A stretch of 64,000 nucleotides of DNA from a virus. Location of the stretch: the IMG/VR virus record IMGVR_UViG_3300023184_000030, positions 108,850-172,849 of that record; one strand, written 5' to 3'. Shown piece after piece: positions 34,187 to 42,227 of this stretch (positions within the stretch are counted from its first letter, which is position 1; each line of letters opens with the position of its first letter). The notes under the pieces were generated by a model, which made no database searches, had not been told where the DNA came from, and was given only the letters and a program-made list of their open reading frames with translations. A program made the translations under genes and the position numbers.

Positions 34187-34546
34187 TTAAACGTTATAAG
34201 AGTTATCGTCACCAGTTATATAACTAAATGGTATCATCTTAGGACTTTTTGGTGGATGTAGTTTCTTCCACCCCTTTGCAAATCCGTTCTTAGCTATTTG
34301 TGTAAAATAAGCAAATGGATTATTAGACTTTTCTGGGTTGAATCTGTCCCAATATTTACAAAGATCTTCCATAGCAAATGCCATGCAGTCTTCTTTGTCT
34401 TCGGGATCTTTATAAGCCATTTTTTTAGATATACCCTGTATCATCAGGTTAAACATCCTTATGGTCTCAGGGGTTAGCTTACCCAATTTTTTCGATTCTA
34501 TAACAGCGACAATAAGTTCACTATTTCTAACATATTCTTTTGCCAT
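34187..34546 (-). CDS. 55: late transcription sigma factor, gp55-like
   Basis: A 119-residue protein resembling T4 gp55 (185 residues). VRNSELIVAVIESKKLG matches the T4 NNKELLQAIIDWK region, and FNPEKSNNPFAYFTQIAKNG matches the sigma region 2-like FDETKYKNPHAYITQACFN block, including the NP.AY.TQ core that recognises the late promoter. The T4 C-terminal segment that contacts the clamp is absent or very short here, so activation may differ. gp55 directs host RNA polymerase to late promoters (TATAAATA in T4); the GATATATA elements in this window are the probable counterpart. It is followed by gp4 eleven bases on. Confidence 0.88.
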   Translation of the reverse strand: MAKEYVRNSELIVAVIESKKLGKLTPETIRMFNLMIQGISKKMAYKDPEDKEDCMAFAMEDLCKYWDRFNPEKSNNPFAYFTQIAKNGFAKGWKKLHPPKSPKMIPFSYITGDDNSYNV

Positions 34547-34608
34547 TAGTTCTTTTATTTTTTAAGGTTGGTGTTACTCTTTCTAGTAGAAAAAGTGTAA
34601 ATTATTTC

Positions 34609-34645
34609 AAAAAAAAGAGAACGTAGGCTATTGTCTACGTTCTCT
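34609..34645 (-). terminator. intrinsic terminator
   Basis: AGAGAACGTAG pairs with CTACGTTCTCT (34616-34626 with 34635-34645), followed by a T8 run on the minus strand. It lies 13 bases beyond the stop of the shifted-frame extension at 34658, not directly after the zero-frame stop at 34810. This supports the extension being part of the gene. Confidence 0.9.
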
Positions 34646-34657
34646 CTTGATTTAATG

Positions 34658-34813
34658 TTATTTAGAATCTTCTTTAGTTTCTTCCTCTTCTTGTTCTTCT
34701 TGCTCTTTACCAGTTGGTGCTTTACTTAATTTTCCTACCGAAGAATCTACAAACTCTTTTCCTGGTGAATTTTGATTGTCTGCCTTAGGAGCGAAATAGA
34801 AGTTACGACTTAG
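34658..34813 (-). CDS. -1 frame C-terminal extension (51 aa) of the 839-aa protein
   Basis: The zero frame of the upstream gene ends ...TTA AAA AAA AAC TAA. The heptamer A AAA AAC is a classic -1 slippery site in the correct register, directly before the stop. In the -1 frame there is no stop for 51 codons: it reads through RNFYFAPKADNQNSPGKEF, then VDSSVGKLSKAPTGK and a Glu-rich tail. The frame contains no ATG, GTG or TTG, so it cannot start by itself. The terminator begins just after its stop. Alternatives are an A9 homopolymer error or a mutated longer gene; in all cases the 51 codons look like real coding sequence. Confidence 0.65.
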   Translation of the reverse strand, partial: LSRNFYFAPKADNQNSPGKEFVDSSVGKLSKAPTGKEQEEQEEEETKEDSK

Positions 34814-37329
34814 TTTTTTTTTAAATCGTCTGCTTCGTCTAGGTTGTATCCCATTTCGTCATTTACTTCGAAATCAATATCACCTTCTGCTCCAGGAGCT
34901 TCAGCTAGATTCATAAATTTATCCAATGAAGTTACATGCTTTGTTTCTTTAGCATTTTTACCTTTTTCCGGTGCATCAGCTAAATTAGCATCTACACCTT
35001 CTCTGATATTATATCCTATTTCTTTGTTCTTTCCGTCTGCGTCTTCGCCTTCAAAGTCAGTTTTATCTTTAGTCTCTGGTGCTTTATCATCTAAAAGATC
35101 TTCACCTTCAACTTTAGCTTTTTCTTTCTTGTTGTTACCTGGTGCCTTAGCCATTGCATCTGCTTTAGCTTTAGCCTCATTTACAGTTATATTGTAACCG
35201 TGCATGTGATCTAATTCCATTTCGATCTCTCCACCTTCACCTTTAGGTGCTTTGGTAAATCCGTGTCCGTCTGCAAATGTTTTCAATAAAGCTTTTTGCT
35301 CTTCTTCGCTTAGTGCAGATTTATTTAGGTTTCTTGAAATCTCATCAGATTCTTTAACGTCACCGCCTTCTTCTTCGCCTTTAGCATCGTTATCAGAATT
35401 TTTTTCTGCCGCTTGACTTAGTGCTTCTTCTAGATCAGAGATTTCATTAACTAAGAAATCTGATGTTTTACCTGTGTCTAAAAGAATAGTGAATCTACCT
35501 GAAGATCCATCTACAGATATGATCTTTCCAGTTTCACCTGATTCTTTAACTTTAATATAATCACCAATGTTAAATTTCTCATCCTCAGATAGTGTTTCTA
35601 CATCGGGAGTGCTTTCAACTTTACCTAGTTCTATATTGATCTGATTCCATTTTTCTCTCAATACTGAAAGTTCATTATTAAGTAGGGAATGTGCAGATTT
35701 CATTTCTTTTGAAGCAGCATATAATGGATTGTTTTCCATTAAGCTCTCAACTTTATTGATTTGTTCTTCTACTCTAGAAATATTTTCTAATACTTTAGTT
35801 CTGTCATTAATCATGATAGACTTAAGTTTTTGCTCTCCGTCCAAAAATTCGGTTAATCCTTCAGAAATATCATATCTTAAGTAGTCCTTAACCATTTTAA
35901 CAGCTTGAGATCCATTTACTTTATAAATTGAATTCTCTCTCATTCCCTCATTAATCCTTTGAAGGTAGATTTCATTGTTCCATTTGATAAGGTTGATAGA
36001 TACACCTTCGTAAATATTAGAAGTTATATTCTTAGCAAAATCTAATTCAACGACATTAGAGAAGTTTACATAAAGATTAAGGATATCATTAACTACTTGA
36101 GATTCGTTAACAGCAAAATGAGATGCTGATTCTAATCCTAATACCTTACCTAATTCACCAACGCTTCTGAAGTTTAATTTTGATTTACCAAGATAAACAG
36201 ATACGCTTTCATTTTCTTCTACTAAACTAACGTATTTCTTACCTAATTGAATTAGAATACCATTTTCGTTAATTCTAACATAAGATCTAACTGATGCGTT
36301 TACCAATCCGATATAATCAGATGGAACTGAGCCAATTTCTTTAGTACTTAATTTCCTGAAAGATTCACCCTGTGCTTCAAATAGGCTGTTACCTATTGCA
36401 AAGATAGTCTTATCACCTTCGATTAATATTGGTGAGTAAATTCTACCTACTTTTGATTCTCCCTGAGCATTAACAGGAATTTCTAATTTTCTAGAATCAG
36501 CTGCTTCGTTAACATTAAGATAATTGATTAAATTTCTAACAACTGGATTGAAAGACCATTTAGTAATTTCTTTAGATAATAGACCAGAAGATTTACCTTC
36601 AGAAATTAACCAGTTGTTTAATGACTCGCTAAGCTCAGAATAGAAGCTATAGTTTCCACTTTGCTTGATAGATTCTAAAACTTTAGATACTTCGATTTCT
36701 CTAGAGAATTTAGTAGATTTCTCTTTTAATCCCTCGATCAAAGGTAAAACAGTAACGTCCCATTTGAATGATTCTAATTCAGCAATAAAGTTATTAATTA
36801 CTGCGAATTCAGGTACGTCTTTATTTGCGATGATATTTGCATATTGCTCGCAAACAATTTTAACCTTAGGGTATTCGTATATGGAAAGGCTTCTTAACTT
36901 GTTGATCGATTCTAAAACTCCTAGATTTTTTAATCCCTGAGCATCAACAAAAGATTTAGCACTATCGTCATGCGAAGCTAAATTGTTTAGGCTTTCCAAT
37001 AATGAATTGCTAGTATCTTCTTTCTTTTCTTCCTTATCTAAATAGGAACCAGAATTATTTAAAGATGCGTTAGCTTTTAGTCCTTTCCAGGATTCCATTA
37101 AAGATGATGCTGCTTTTTTAGAAGCCTCCATCTGTTCGCTCTTTATTGATTCCCAATGATTTTTTAATTCTGGGGTTGCTTCTACATTTGAAGCTTGCTC
37201 GTTAAGAGCGGCAAGAACTTGGCTTTCGCTCATTTCCGATGATCCGTTAAGATAGCTTTCGCATATCTGTCTAACATCTGGAGATTTTGTTAGTTCTTTC
37301 AATTTTTTAACTTGGTTTATAAAATCCAT
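34810..37329 (-). CDS. large virion/core-type protein with acidic repeat tail, 839 aa
   Basis: No known family. The N-terminal 60 residues contain possible protease sites (LAALNEQAS). The main body is mixed helix and strand, with many L-N-E/I-N-E triplets (YLNVNEAAD, VRINENG, QRINEGM). Around 605-655 FNIGDYIKVKESGETGKI begins a KOW/SH3-like barrel similar in style to that in 24119-24607. The last 140 residues are acidic and low-complexity, with three GYN-containing repeats. The gene has two late-type motifs upstream (37354, 37387) and ends at an A9 slippery site. High length, processing-like sites and location near head genes suggest a capsid-associated protein; this is inference. Confidence 0.65.
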   Translation of the reverse strand: MDFINQVKKLKELTKSPDVRQICESYLNGSSEMSESQVLAALNEQASNVEATPELKNHWESIKSEQMEASKKAASSLMESWKGLKANASLNNSGSYLDKEEKKEDTSNSLLESLNNLASHDDSAKSFVDAQGLKNLGVLESINKLRSLSIYEYPKVKIVCEQYANIIANKDVPEFAVINNFIAELESFKWDVTVLPLIEGLKEKSTKFSREIEVSKVLESIKQSGNYSFYSELSESLNNWLISEGKSSGLLSKEITKWSFNPVVRNLINYLNVNEAADSRKLEIPVNAQGESKVGRIYSPILIEGDKTIFAIGNSLFEAQGESFRKLSTKEIGSVPSDYIGLVNASVRSYVRINENGILIQLGKKYVSLVEENESVSVYLGKSKLNFRSVGELGKVLGLESASHFAVNESQVVNDILNLYVNFSNVVELDFAKNITSNIYEGVSINLIKWNNEIYLQRINEGMRENSIYKVNGSQAVKMVKDYLRYDISEGLTEFLDGEQKLKSIMINDRTKVLENISRVEEQINKVESLMENNPLYAASKEMKSAHSLLNNELSVLREKWNQINIELGKVESTPDVETLSEDEKFNIGDYIKVKESGETGKIISVDGSSGRFTILLDTGKTSDFLVNEISDLEEALSQAAEKNSDNDAKGEEEGGDVKESDEISRNLNKSALSEEEQKALLKTFADGHGFTKAPKGEGGEIEMELDHMHGYNITVNEAKAKADAMAKAPGNNKKEKAKVEGEDLLDDKAPETKDKTDFEGEDADGKNKEIGYNIREGVDANLADAPEKGKNAKETKHVTSLDKFMNLAEAPGAEGDIDFEVNDEMGYNLDEADDLKKN
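34813..35232 (-). repeat. three degenerate acidic repeats ending in GYN[I/L]
   Basis: In the C-terminal part of the 839-residue protein, an acidic strand precedes HGYNITVNEA (residue 710), IGYNIREGV (771) and MGYNLDEAD (826), spaced 61 and 55 residues apart with Ala/Pro/Lys-rich linkers. They look like short binding motifs on a flexible tail. Confidence 0.75.
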
Positions 37330-37353
37330 GGTCTTTTGTTTTTTTAATCTTTT

Positions 37354-37361
37354 TATATATC
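37354..37361 (-). promoter_or_regulatory. late promoter element GATATATA
   Basis: The minus strand reads CATGGATATATAAAAAGATT, 25-32 nt upstream of the ATG at 37329. A second, weaker copy (AATATATAG) lies at 37387-37394. Confidence 0.6.
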
Positions 37362-37413
37362 CATGTTATGGATAGAAACTTTTTACTATATATTTAAACT
37401 ATGTAGCATTTTA

Positions 37414-37899
37414 TCACTTACAGACTAAGATTTCTAATTTAATATCTATGTCAGCATGTGTATTACAGAAAACTATGCCTCCCAGATCCGAATATACCCC
37501 AGGCTTAGATAAAAGCCATCCTTCGTAAATTGAATCAGTAGCTGATATTCTTTTTCCAGAAAGCACCATTAATTCACCCATATAGTAGGTGTTTCCTAAA
37601 TAAGTCCATTCTAGGTATTTTCTTGATTCTACTGTAGTTGAAGGAAATACAGCTTTTACCCCTATGAATGAAACATATCCGAGATCATCACCAATATCGG
37701 TTTGTTCCAGTAAAAAGCACTTTCCTGCTTTTAAAGTAACCCTACTTTTACTAAAAGATACTGTTTCTTCTAAAAGATCCTTCATATCCAAGTAAATGGG
37801 TAGCTTCATGCTATTACCCTCATCTAACACAAGGCTTCCTCGATAAAATCTGAATCCCGTTCCTTCATCATACGGGCATGTTATTGGTTTAGTTGCCAT
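37414..37899 (-). CDS. small virion-type protein, paralog of next upstream gene, 161 aa
   Basis: A beta-rich protein with no known family. The central block WTYLGNTYYMGELMVLSGKR corresponds to WDYKGNTRNIMGKFMVLTGA in the 224-residue protein encoded just upstream (37904-38578), and both end with a predicted strand (IKLEILVCK versus VKLTIITAN). The two are therefore paralogs that have diverged widely. Separated by four bases, they are surely co-transcribed. Beta-rich fold, lack of motifs and position near core and tail genes would suit decoration, neck or fibre-attachment proteins, but I cannot choose among these. Confidence 0.6.
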   Translation of the reverse strand: MATKPITCPYDEGTGFRFYRGSLVLDEGNSMKLPIYLDMKDLLEETVSFSKSRVTLKAGKCFLLEQTDIGDDLGYVSFIGVKAVFPSTTVESRKYLEWTYLGNTYYMGELMVLSGKRISATDSIYEGWLLSKPGVYSDLGGIVFCNTHADIDIKLEILVCK

Positions 37900-37903
37900 T
37901 TTA

Positions 37904-38578
37904 TTAGTTAGCTGTTATTATAGTCAATTTAACCGTCTTTGACGTTGGGTTAGTGAAGGAAAGCCCTCCGTTTCCTGTATTGGCTGGTCCGGTGTGACCA
38001 TAGGTAGAGAATGGATCAAGATCCCAGCCTTTCCAGTGAAGATCTTTTTTTATAGCTCCCGTTAGAACCATAAACTTGCCCATTATATTTCTTGTGTTTC
38101 CCTTATAATCCCAAAATAGAATTTTCTCGTCGGCTTTAGATTCTGGCAGATAGTATGCTCTAGCTACTATCATTGATGCTTCGCCTAAAGTTCCTTCAAA
38201 AGAACCTGGGTCTATATTAACAGAGTTTAAAGGTCCTATTGTAAACGTTTGTTTTTGGAAATCTGAAAAATCTTGAAGTGGATGAAAAAAAGATGCAATG
38301 TCAAGATAATCTAGGGTAGCAGCTTTTTGGGTAACCACTAAGGATTCTTTTATAAACCTAAGCTCTGGCTTTTCGTTGAATTCTCTAAATGTAGCTTCTA
38401 TCCTGGGTAAAGAATCCCTATTAATTGCTATATTAGTATAGACAGTATCAAATCCCCCGGTTGTTCCCGACATCGGATTAAGTGGATATCCTGCAGATCC
38501 TCCAGCTATTTGATCTCCGCCATCGGTAAGAGCCGATCCTCCGTCAAAGTTATATGTTGATATGTCCTGATCTGCCAC
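37904..38578 (-). CDS. small virion-type protein, paralog of next downstream gene, 224 aa
   Basis: It begins MADQDISTYNFDGGSALTDG, a Gly/Asp/Ser-rich flexible leader of about 45 residues absent from its paralog. The remainder is beta-rich and shares the W-Y-x-G-N...M-G-x-x-M-V-L-x-G block with the 161-residue neighbour. It includes FTNPTSKTVKLTIITAN at the C-terminus, typical of an Ig- or jelly-roll-like last strand. No enzymatic motif. It follows the four-helix membrane protein gene by six bases. Confidence 0.6.
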   Translation of the reverse strand: MADQDISTYNFDGGSALTDGGDQIAGGSAGYPLNPMSGTTGGFDTVYTNIAINRDSLPRIEATFREFNEKPELRFIKESLVVTQKAATLDYLDIASFFHPLQDFSDFQKQTFTIGPLNSVNIDPGSFEGTLGEASMIVARAYYLPESKADEKILFWDYKGNTRNIMGKFMVLTGAIKKDLHWKGWDLDPFSTYGHTGPANTGNGGLSFTNPTSKTVKLTIITAN

Positions 38579-38584
38579 CTTTAA

Positions 38585-39334
38585 TTAATTTATTTTTGTT
38601 GGGTCAATCTCAACCGATGTGTTATATCTTCCAATATTTAATGATTCTACACTTTCACCAACTGGTTCGGCTAATGTTATAGGATCAACCTCAGTAACAG
38701 ACTCAGATCCAACAATAGAATCTGATGCAATCTCGGAAGTATTATCATATGAATCTAATCCGCTAATGAACTCTATTTCTTGAGAATCCCCACCATCAAC
38801 TACATCCTCTACCTTTTCATCTAGAGATTCAATTGAATCCTCGATCATCTCTATTTTTTCTTCTAAGGCCTCTATGGTTTTTTCGGGTGCTATTGAATCA
38901 TCAGATGGTTTAATGTAGTCAACTAAAGATTTTATGAATCCTAATGCAACAACAGGAAGTATTGCTCCACTAACAAGGGAAAGAACTCTTTTCTGATATA
39001 TGAGATCCTCCTCAGTAAGCCCAAATAATTCGATCCAACCCTGGAAATTATTCAAATGAGTGTATGCGTAATACGTGTTACCCATAGCTTGCATAAGGGT
39101 TAATATTAAAAAAAGACCCCAAACTATACCCTTGTTCATTTTATCTAAAGTAATAATAGAAGCAAGAGAAGCTGCAGCACCAACTTCGAAAGCCAATGCA
39201 AGACTTATAGCTAACCAATTAGGATTGGATAGCTTAAAGAAGTCTATTACGTGTATTGTCGAGATTACAGAAACAAGTAGGTACAGCGTAACAAATGTAC
39301 CTATTATGAAATAGCTCGTTGTTTTCTTTCCCAT
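38585..39334 (-). CDS. membrane protein with four predicted transmembrane helices, 249 aa
   Basis: The N-terminal 140 residues contain four hydrophobic segments: FIIGTFVTLYLLVSVIST, WLAISLALAFEVGAAASLAS, IVWGLFLILTLMQAMGNTYY and VLSLVSGAILPVVALGF. These are followed by about 100 acidic, Glu/Asp/Ser-rich residues with a heptad-like helix (EKTIEALEEKIEMIEDSIES). The start overlaps the stop of the preceding single-span gene (TAATG), so the two are probably translated as a pair. A lysis role (holin-like) or an inner-membrane role during infection are possibilities; nothing in the sequence decides. It is not T4 holin-like (one span). Confidence 0.7.
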   Translation of the reverse strand: MGKKTTSYFIIGTFVTLYLLVSVISTIHVIDFFKLSNPNWLAISLALAFEVGAAASLASIITLDKMNKGIVWGLFLILTLMQAMGNTYYAYTHLNNFQGWIELFGLTEEDLIYQKRVLSLVSGAILPVVALGFIKSLVDYIKPSDDSIAPEKTIEALEEKIEMIEDSIESLDEKVEDVVDGGDSQEIEFISGLDSYDNTSEIASDSIVGSESVTEVDPITLAEPVGESVESLNIGRYNTSVEIDPTKIN

Positions 39335-39633
39335 TATTTAAAACTTTCAAGTTTTTTAATTTCAAGATCAATTTCAGATTGGCGATTAACGTCCATGATT
39401 TTTCTGTCCGTAGATTGAATCATTCTTTTTTCTACCTTTAATCCCTCGATCTCAATAATCTTATTAAGCTCGTTTTTAGTACAAAGCGAATCCATATAAG
39501 AGCTTTGTATCTTAGCATTTTTCTGTAGCTTATCTACGTCTCGATTAACTCCACATTGTCTCAATAGGATAATAAGGGTTAAGAATAGGGTGATAGCCCA
39601 AGAATAACTTTTAATTTTTTCTATCGTTTTCAT
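39334..39633 (-). CDS. single-span membrane protein with coiled-coil domain, 99 aa
   Basis: Starting at the ATG at 39633 (MKTIEKIKSYSWAITLFLTL) the protein has one N-terminal transmembrane segment (about 10-25) and then a charged helical region. A longer frame to 39681 would begin inside the upstream terminator and promoter, so I reject it. The topology (N-terminal anchor, periplasmic coiled coil of about 70 residues) is that of inner-membrane spanins or Rz-like proteins, but no lipoprotein partner was found nearby. It overlaps the four-span membrane gene by one base. A late promoter element lies at 39654. Confidence 0.65.
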   Translation of the reverse strand: MKTIEKIKSYSWAITLFLTLIILLRQCGVNRDVDKLQKNAKIQSSYMDSLCTKNELNKIIEIEGLKVEKRMIQSTDRKIMDVNRQSEIDLEIKKLESFK

Positions 39634-39653
39634 ATAGCTGTTTTTTATTTCTT

Positions 39654-39663
39654 TATATATATC
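39654..39663 (-). promoter_or_regulatory. late promoter element GATATATATA
   Basis: The minus strand reads TATAGATATATATAAAGAAA, 21-30 nt upstream of the ATG at 39633. It follows directly on the terminator at 39681-39714, marking a unit boundary. Confidence 0.55.
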
Positions 39664-39680
39664 TATACCGAAACACAACA

Positions 39681-39714
39681 AAAAACCGATCCTTAAAAAA
39701 AGACCGGTTTTTTT
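39681..39714 (-). terminator. intrinsic terminator
   Basis: On the minus strand ACCGGTC pairs with GATCGGT (one G-T pair) with flanking A/T extensions and a long T-rich tail. It lies 20 bases past the stop of the 174-residue gene at 39735. Confidence 0.8.
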
Positions 39715-39734
39715 ATATAACGTGGTTTATTCTA

Positions 39735-40259
39735 TTATCCCAAAGAAACCCCTTGCATAGCAGCTCCTAATTGCTTTTCTAGATCTTTAATCTCAGCAAC
39801 ATCTTTCTTAGCATCGCTTAATGCCTGATCAAAAGGCTTATATAATTCGATAAAGGTTTCAGCGCTTTTAAGTCCTTTACCTCTGCCTTTAGAGATAAAA
39901 TAATGACTTGCTTCCAGCGGTAAAGCAGACATATAAATAACCTGATTCTTTACTCCCTCTTTTTTAATCTTTTGAATTTGCTTACTTACTTCTTTAACAC
40001 CCAAAGCTTCAGTAGAATTCCACTCAGCCTCATTTGCCATGAAATCTTCATATTTAGCTAAAAGCTCTTGGCTAAATGTTATTGCATAAACTTTAGTTTT
40101 GATCTCTTCCTTTCTAGATTGGATTTGGGATTCTAAAGACTCAACAAGATCCTTATCTATAGAAAGACCGCTCTCTTGGTTTAAAGTATCGAAATCGATA
40201 GATGAAGATGCTCCAGGCCCTTCCTGAACTCCTAATGTAGTTTCTTTTTGCTTTGCCAT
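39735..40259 (-). CDS. hypothetical helical protein, 174 aa
   Basis: A charged, mainly helical protein starting MAKQKETTLGVQEGPGASSS, a flexible leader. A heptad-rich segment (LVESLESQIQSRKEEIKTKV) and a second helical region near the C-terminus (DAKKDVAEIKDLEKQL) suggest coiled coils. The central part NQVIYMSALPLEASHYF is probably folded. No family recognised. It is transcribed alone or with the PD-(D/E)XK gene upstream (47-base gap) and ends at its own terminator. Confidence 0.6.
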   Translation of the reverse strand: MAKQKETTLGVQEGPGASSSIDFDTLNQESGLSIDKDLVESLESQIQSRKEEIKTKVYAITFSQELLAKYEDFMANEAEWNSTEALGVKEVSKQIQKIKKEGVKNQVIYMSALPLEASHYFISKGRGKGLKSAETFIELYKPFDQALSDAKKDVAEIKDLEKQLGAAMQGVSLG

Positions 40260-40306
40260 ATTGTTTTTGTATTTATTTATTTTAGTTGTTTTTATGTAAT
40301 TGTTTC

Positions 40307-41113
40307 TTAATCGATAGAAAAAATATCAAAATCTACTCTATTATCATTAAGGTATGCTCTAAGAGGCTCTCTCAAATCCTTTGTCCGATATACTTTCGCA
40401 GGTCCTTCCGGACCAATATGACAAAGGAATCCATCTTGAGTCTCTATGTTTGCTTCCTCCTCTAATATCAGTCTATATAGACTAATCTGGATGGAATATT
40501 CATTATGATTGTTTTCATAGAGGTGTGAGAAAGGTCTAAGTAATTTTTTATATCTACCCTTGGGATGCTCGTCATGCTTAAAATCCCCATTTGTCTTCCA
40601 ATCCCCAATTAGTAAAAATGGCTTATCGTGTTCTTCTGACCAAAAAAGAAATGGCTGATCTATAGTTCCAGCTAATCTCCATCTTCTAGAAAATATTTTT
40701 AGCTCCGACTTAAGTGGTAATAAAACACTTAGTCTTTTATCGTGGATCTCCATGAACTTTTCAATTCTTTCCCTTAATATCTCATCATCGGGAATAATCG
40801 GGGCTTTACCACTCCAAAAGTCTTCTATCCATTTATGAACTCTAGTACCCAAGCTATTAGCTACATCAGCCTTACCCTGCCATTCATTAAGAACTACCGA
40901 AACATCAACACCTCTCTCGTCTGCCTTTCTTTTAGACCAATATTCTCTGTCAAAGGGAACTTTAAATGTTTTGAGAAATGTTGTTACCGAATCAAACTTT
41001 GAAGAGTTATATCGATATACGTGTGAAGGTTCATCAAATGTAAAACCCCTGTCATCGAATATTTCCAGCTTTCTTTCTATCTCTTTTTTAGCACCTATCA
41101 GTCTAGAATCCAT
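40307..41113 (-). CDS. PD-(D/E)XK (RecB/Cas4-like) nuclease
   Basis: A 268-residue single-domain nuclease. Motifs in order: GTRVHKWIE (His93), SELKIFSRRWRLAGTIDQPF (Glu137, Asp152), LIGDWKTN (Asp171, Lys173) and the RecB-type YSIQISLYRLIL (residues 206-217). This is the full set for the RecB-like or lambda-exonuclease-like superfamily, so metal-dependent DNA cleavage is expected. No Fe-S cysteines as in Cas4. It is the last gene of an early operon with dCMP deaminase and an ECF sigma. Roles could be host DNA breakdown, recombination or processing of phage DNA; timing suggests an early function. Confidence 0.85.
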   Translation of the reverse strand: MDSRLIGAKKEIERKLEIFDDRGFTFDEPSHVYRYNSSKFDSVTTFLKTFKVPFDREYWSKRKADERGVDVSVVLNEWQGKADVANSLGTRVHKWIEDFWSGKAPIIPDDEILRERIEKFMEIHDKRLSVLLPLKSELKIFSRRWRLAGTIDQPFLFWSEEHDKPFLLIGDWKTNGDFKHDEHPKGRYKKLLRPFSHLYENNHNEYSIQISLYRLILEEEANIETQDGFLCHIGPEGPAKVYRTKDLREPLRAYLNDNRVDFDIFSID

Positions 41114-41558
41114 AAAACAAATTAATTATGTAACTTCTGTTTGATATAGCAAATGCTATTAAACAAATCTCTAGGATAAATCTAAATATCCATATCCAGC
41201 TCAATTCTCTAAAAACGTATTGGTAAACTACCAGATAAGACTCCTCGTTAGTTCCTTTAACAGGCTCTATCCATAGAGTTATTAATTCCTCTACGTTAAT
41301 AGTCTTGAAGTATTCGTTTATAGGCTTTATCTCATTCATAACAAAAGAAGGTCTTGCTTCTTTTGGTAGATCTGCAGAAAATAAAACCTCGGGAGGTAGA
41401 TTTACTACAGTATAGATTCTGCCGAACCAATCTATTCTCATTCCTTTTCTAGTCCAGATAGGTGAATCATTCAACTCTTTTTTTATGATCTTAAGATAAT
41501 CCCGATATACTTTGATATCGTTATAAACTTTAAAAAATTTTAATATAGCTAGCCACAT
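41103..41558 (-). CDS. hypothetical protein with C-terminal membrane segment, 151 aa
   Basis: The N-terminal 110 residues are soluble, with WTRKGMRIDWFGRIYTVVNL and LPPEVLFSADLPKEARP in the middle. The C-terminus has a hydrophobic stretch (WIWIFRFILEICLIAFAIS) that should anchor it in the membrane. It is in the early operon between ECF sigma and the nuclease, overlapping the latter by 11 bases. A membrane-anchored partner of the ECF sigma is conceivable because ECF sigmas are often controlled by membrane anti-sigmas. It lacks recognisable anti-sigma features, so I only note the possibility. Confidence 0.6.
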   Translation of the reverse strand: MWLAILKFFKVYNDIKVYRDYLKIIKKELNDSPIWTRKGMRIDWFGRIYTVVNLPPEVLFSADLPKEARPSFVMNEIKPINEYFKTINVEELITLWIEPVKGTNEESYLVVYQYVFRELSWIWIFRFILEICLIAFAISNRSYIINLFYGF

Positions 41559-41592
41559 ATTTTTGCTTTATATTTTATATGGAGATTATGGA

Positions 41593-42225
41593 TTAATGTT
41601 TCCCGTCCATCTTTTTTTTGATCCTTCCCCTTGCTCTTCTTATCCGTGTAGCAATGGACCTTTTCTTAATCCCATACTTTTCTGCGATGTCCTTGTATTT
41701 CATACCGTTAATCTCCCTATCAATCATGATATCCCTATAGGTATCAGGTAGCGATCTGATTTCGTCCAAAACAGATTCATATACAGAGTCAATGGTATTT
41801 TCCTCGCTAAAGAAACCATATGCAGGATCATCCTCAATAGTATAAAATCCCCCTATATCACCTATTGTGTTTTTAGAAGAGAGATACTCCAAATCTCCAT
41901 CCTCATGAGCTATTAATCTCTTTCTGGATTTTAGTAGTAATAGGGATTCGTTTCTTGCTATGTTATAACACCAAGTGGAAAAATTACCCCTCTCCATATC
42001 ATATTGGTCTATCTTTAGCCATATCTTGGACATGGTATTAAGAAAAGCATCCTCTGCTAATTCCATGTCCTTTAGAATTAAAAAGCAATGGTTGGATACC
42101 CCAGGTTTAAGTCTGTTGAATAAATCACTAAATGACTTGTCTGTTTTCTTTAGAATGAAATCTTCTGCTAGCGTTTGAATGTTTGTCTCTTTAATCTCCT
42201 TTGTTTCTCTGGGTTCTTTTTGCAT
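41593..42225 (-). CDS. ECF-type sigma-70 family factor
   Basis: A 210-residue protein with both ECF sigma domains. Region 2 is AEDAFLNTMSKIWLKIDQYD then NFSTWCYNIARNESLLLLKS (core-binding and -10 recognition helices). Region 4 is LPDTYRDIMIDREINGMKYK then DIAEKYGIKKRSIATRIRRA (the -35-binding helix-turn-helix). Between them is a non-conserved linker. It is second in the early operon, three bases after dCMP deaminase, so it would be made early and could direct a middle class of transcription. It is distinct from the gp55-like factor, so the phage carries two sigma factors of different families. Confidence 0.9.
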   Translation of the reverse strand: MQKEPRETKEIKETNIQTLAEDFILKKTDKSFSDLFNRLKPGVSNHCFLILKDMELAEDAFLNTMSKIWLKIDQYDMERGNFSTWCYNIARNESLLLLKSRKRLIAHEDGDLEYLSSKNTIGDIGGFYTIEDDPAYGFFSEENTIDSVYESVLDEIRSLPDTYRDIMIDREINGMKYKDIAEKYGIKKRSIATRIRRARGRIKKKMDGKH

Positions 42226-42227
42226 CT

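Noticed and set aside
39634-39681. Longer N-terminus for the single-span membrane protein
   Set aside because: The extra region is the upstream promoter and the edge of a terminator, and it would place charged residues before the membrane anchor.
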